A stretch of DNA of 64,000 nt from Deltaproteobacteria bacterium. GTDB taxonomy: Bacteria; Myxococcota_A; UBA9160; UBA4427. Below are positions 62,483-64,000 of the stretch, piece by piece. The translations under genes and the position numbers were made by a program. The notes beneath the pieces are model-generated. The model did not search any database and had not been told where the DNA came from. It saw only the letters and a program-made list of their open reading frames with translations. Location: the NCBI GenBank assembly GCA_029261835.1, contig JAJDAO010000051.1:42660-106659 (forward strand), in the 5' to 3' direction. Position 1 is the first letter of the stretch; each line of letters opens with the position of its first letter.

Positions 62483-63451
62483 GTGGATCTTTCGTGTGGT
62501 CTCTTTCCCGGTCCCCGGATCGTTGAGCAGGCGAAGCTTGCCGAGCGGCTCGGCTACAAGCGTGTCTGGACCTACGACTCCCCTGCGCTCTGCGGCGACC
62601 CCTGGATCGCAATGGCTCGGGTTGCCGAGGCCACGCAGCGAATCGGCGTCGGAGCGGCGGTGCTGATCCCCAGCCTGAGGCACGTGCTCGTCACCGCGTC
62701 CGCGATCGCGACGGTCGAGCAGCTCGCGCCTGGCAGGCTCGCTGTCGCGCTCGGAACGGGCTTCACCGGCCGCCGCCTACTGGGCAAGTCGCCGCTCGCC
62801 TGGCGGCACGTTGAACGGTACGTGGCCGAGCTGCGCGCGCTCTTGCGGGGTGAGGAGGTGGTGGTCGATGGCGCGACGACCAAGATGATTCATCCCGACG
62901 ATCTCGCCCCGCCGCGTCCGATCGAGATTCCGATCCTGGTGGCGGCCAACGGCCCCAAGGGTCTCGCCGTGGCGCGGTCGCTCGGGGATGGCGTGATGTG
63001 CGTGACGGCTCCCCAGCCCGGCTTCGACTGGTGCGCCCTGCTCGCGTTCGGGACCGTGCTCGACGACGGCGAAGATGCCAGCTCCCCCCGCGTCTTCGAG
63101 GCGGCGGGGCCCGGGATGGCGGTCATCTACCACGGGGCCTACGAGGCCTCCCCTGAAGCGGTCGATGCGCTGCCAGGCGGTGCGGAGTGGCGAGCCGAAA
63201 TCGAGGCGATTCCCCGGCCGAGACGGCACCTGGCGGTGCACGAGGGACATATGTACGAGCTCTGTGAGCGCGATCGCCGGCTCGTGAGTCCACAGCTCCT
63301 GTCGGCCACCTTCTCGGGTGACCGGGCGGAGCTGCGCGATCGCCTCGAGCGGTACCGAGCCGCCGGCTTGACAGAACTCCTCTACGCCCCGCTGGGTCCC
63401 GATATCGAGCGGGAGCTGCGCGCCATGCAAGAGGTCTTCGAAGGTTTCTAG
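62483..63451 (+). CDS. Luciferase-like (LLM) F420-type oxidoreductase
   Basis: 322 residues with the TIM-barrel LLM fold: CGLFPGPRIVEQAKLAERLG, then WTYDSPALCGDPWIAMARV, GVGAAVLIPSLRH, ALGTGFTGRRLLGKSPLAWR and PIEIPILVAANGPKGLAVA. This branch includes F420-dependent dehydrogenases and methylene-tetrahydromethanopterin reductase relatives. With the DDN and PPOX genes it supports F420 use. GTG 62483. Confidence 0.9.
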   Translation: MDLSCGLFPGPRIVEQAKLAERLGYKRVWTYDSPALCGDPWIAMARVAEATQRIGVGAAVLIPSLRHVLVTASAIATVEQLAPGRLAVALGTGFTGRRLLGKSPLAWRHVERYVAELRALLRGEEVVVDGATTKMIHPDDLAPPRPIEIPILVAANGPKGLAVARSLGDGVMCVTAPQPGFDWCALLAFGTVLDDGEDASSPRVFEAAGPGMAVIYHGAYEASPEAVDALPGGAEWRAEIEAIPRPRRHLAVHEGHMYELCERDRRLVSPQLLSATFSGDRAELRDRLERYRAAGLTELLYAPLGPDIERELRAMQEVFEGF

Positions 63452-63921
63452 CCCGGCTCGTTGCTGAAGCTCGGGTGTTCCTCGCCGCTTCTTCTCGGAG
63501 TGGGAGCTTGCTTCACTCTCGAGCTATGTCGTTTCGGGCTATCGAGACCACCACGGGGCCGGCCCGCTCTTTGTCGGCAAGCTGGGAAATGGCTGGCAGA
63601 GTCTGGGCGGAGAGAAGAAGGACGAAGAGGCGAGGCAGGTCGTGGAGAAGTCGAACGTCCAAGGTGTCAGGAATGTCCTGATCTTCGACCTCGACAATCG
63701 TCTTCAGATCGAATCCATCAACAGTGAGACACCGTAGATCGGTGCTGAGATCGAGGTCGACAACAGCCCGCGGAGCATGATCTCCTGTCGAATCGCGCGC
63801 AAGCGACGCAGAGCACCCAGATCAAGTCAGGCTGGTGTCGACATGAAGAGGAGCGGATGACCTAGGGAACCTCTGCACAAGCCTCTCCGAACACGGTACA
63901 CAGTAGCCGGGGGGTACAGAG
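63452..63921 (+). other. Intergenic stretch before the terminal IS
   Basis: No intact gene. From about 63490 to the TAG at 63735 one frame reads like real protein (GPLFVGKLGNGWQSLGGEKK, then VVEKSNVQGVRNVLIFDLDN) but has no start codon, so it may be a gene remnant cut at its 5' end. From about 63862 the sequence AGGGAACCTCTGCACAAG resembles an IS5-group inverted repeat. Confidence 0.4.
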
Positions 63922-64000
63922 ATGAGCGATCAGCGGACATTTGCATCGGTAGCGTGGAGCCGGAAGGGCAAGGTGACGCGCCGGGAGCGGTTCTTGGTGG
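63922..64000 (+). CDS. IS5-like transposase, N-terminal fragment at the window edge
   Basis: Only 26 codons are visible: MSDQRTFASVAWSRKGKVTR then RERFLV, the start typical of IS5-group DDE transposases. ATG 63922 follows GGGGGGTAC. The element's left end is probably the GGGAACCTCTGCACAAG text at about 63866. The rest lies beyond the window. Confidence 0.7.
   Translation, partial: MSDQRTFASVAWSRKGKVTRRERFLV

Overview
The window is 64 kb of GC-rich chromosomal DNA from a Gram-negative bacterium. Lipoproteins with lipoboxes, an NtrC-type sigma-54 activator, a PilZ protein, several F420-type oxidoreductase families, an actinobacterial-type inositol-phosphate synthase and a resident integron together suggest an uncultured Myxococcota or former deltaproteobacterial lineage. 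That placement is inference; there is no rRNA in the window. No tRNA, rRNA or CRISPR array was seen.

Layout. (1) 1-20.7 kb is ordinary core and metabolic DNA: a partial SppA peptidase, a histidine kinase/NtrC-type regulator pair, an ABC exporter, chorismate synthase, a tRNA-modifying DTW protein, short-chain dehydrogenases, a NarL-type regulator next to a hybrid sensor kinase, an MBL hydrolase, an EVE protein, a nitroreductase, RNase HI, tgt, pyrF, an acyl-CoA dehydrogenase and pyrE. (2) 20.8-41.5 kb is a sedentary chromosomal integron. It has an IntI tyrosine recombinase at 20805-21791 and a probable attI at about 21915-21965. Cassettes follow, separated by attC sites of one VCR-like family. 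The attC sites are crisp near intI (22591-22723, 23545-23679, 30760-30891) and decay to relics further out (36502-36612, 41404-41538). intI points the same way as the cassettes and attI lies at its 3' end, the reverse of the class 1 and Vibrio layout. IS21 and IS110 wreckage sits inside the array. Cassette genes include secreted and membrane proteins of unknown role, methyltransferases, a GST-like protein, a CDF transporter, a nitrilase-fold amidohydrolase, a DapF-fold protein lacking both catalytic cysteines, and a two-gene TcmP plus Gp37/Gp68 (DUF5131) unit. (3) 41.5-64 kb returns to small accessory and housekeeping genes: DAPG-hydrolase-like, DDN, DUF924, ferritin-like, RRM, LOG-like, GFA, VTT, TetR, cutA, thpR, NicO, PilZ, cyclophilin, HAD, cytochrome c, ino1, acyP and an F420-type luciferase-fold enzyme. 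The window ends inside an IS5-like transposase.

Most notable. The TcmP/DUF5131 pair overlaps translationally, sits between integron recombination sites and is preceded by a cluster of ATACGR/YCGTAT palindromes. It looks like a compact self-regulated system of unknown function and is the best candidate for an undescribed system here. The integron arrangement and the Cys-to-Ser DapF homologue are the next most interesting. A 168-210 bp hairpin repeat with CTAGAAGCTATCTCAT ends occurs twice in inverted orientation 47 kb apart, with a solitary end at 38.2 kb. Its stem shows a compensatory base change between the copies.
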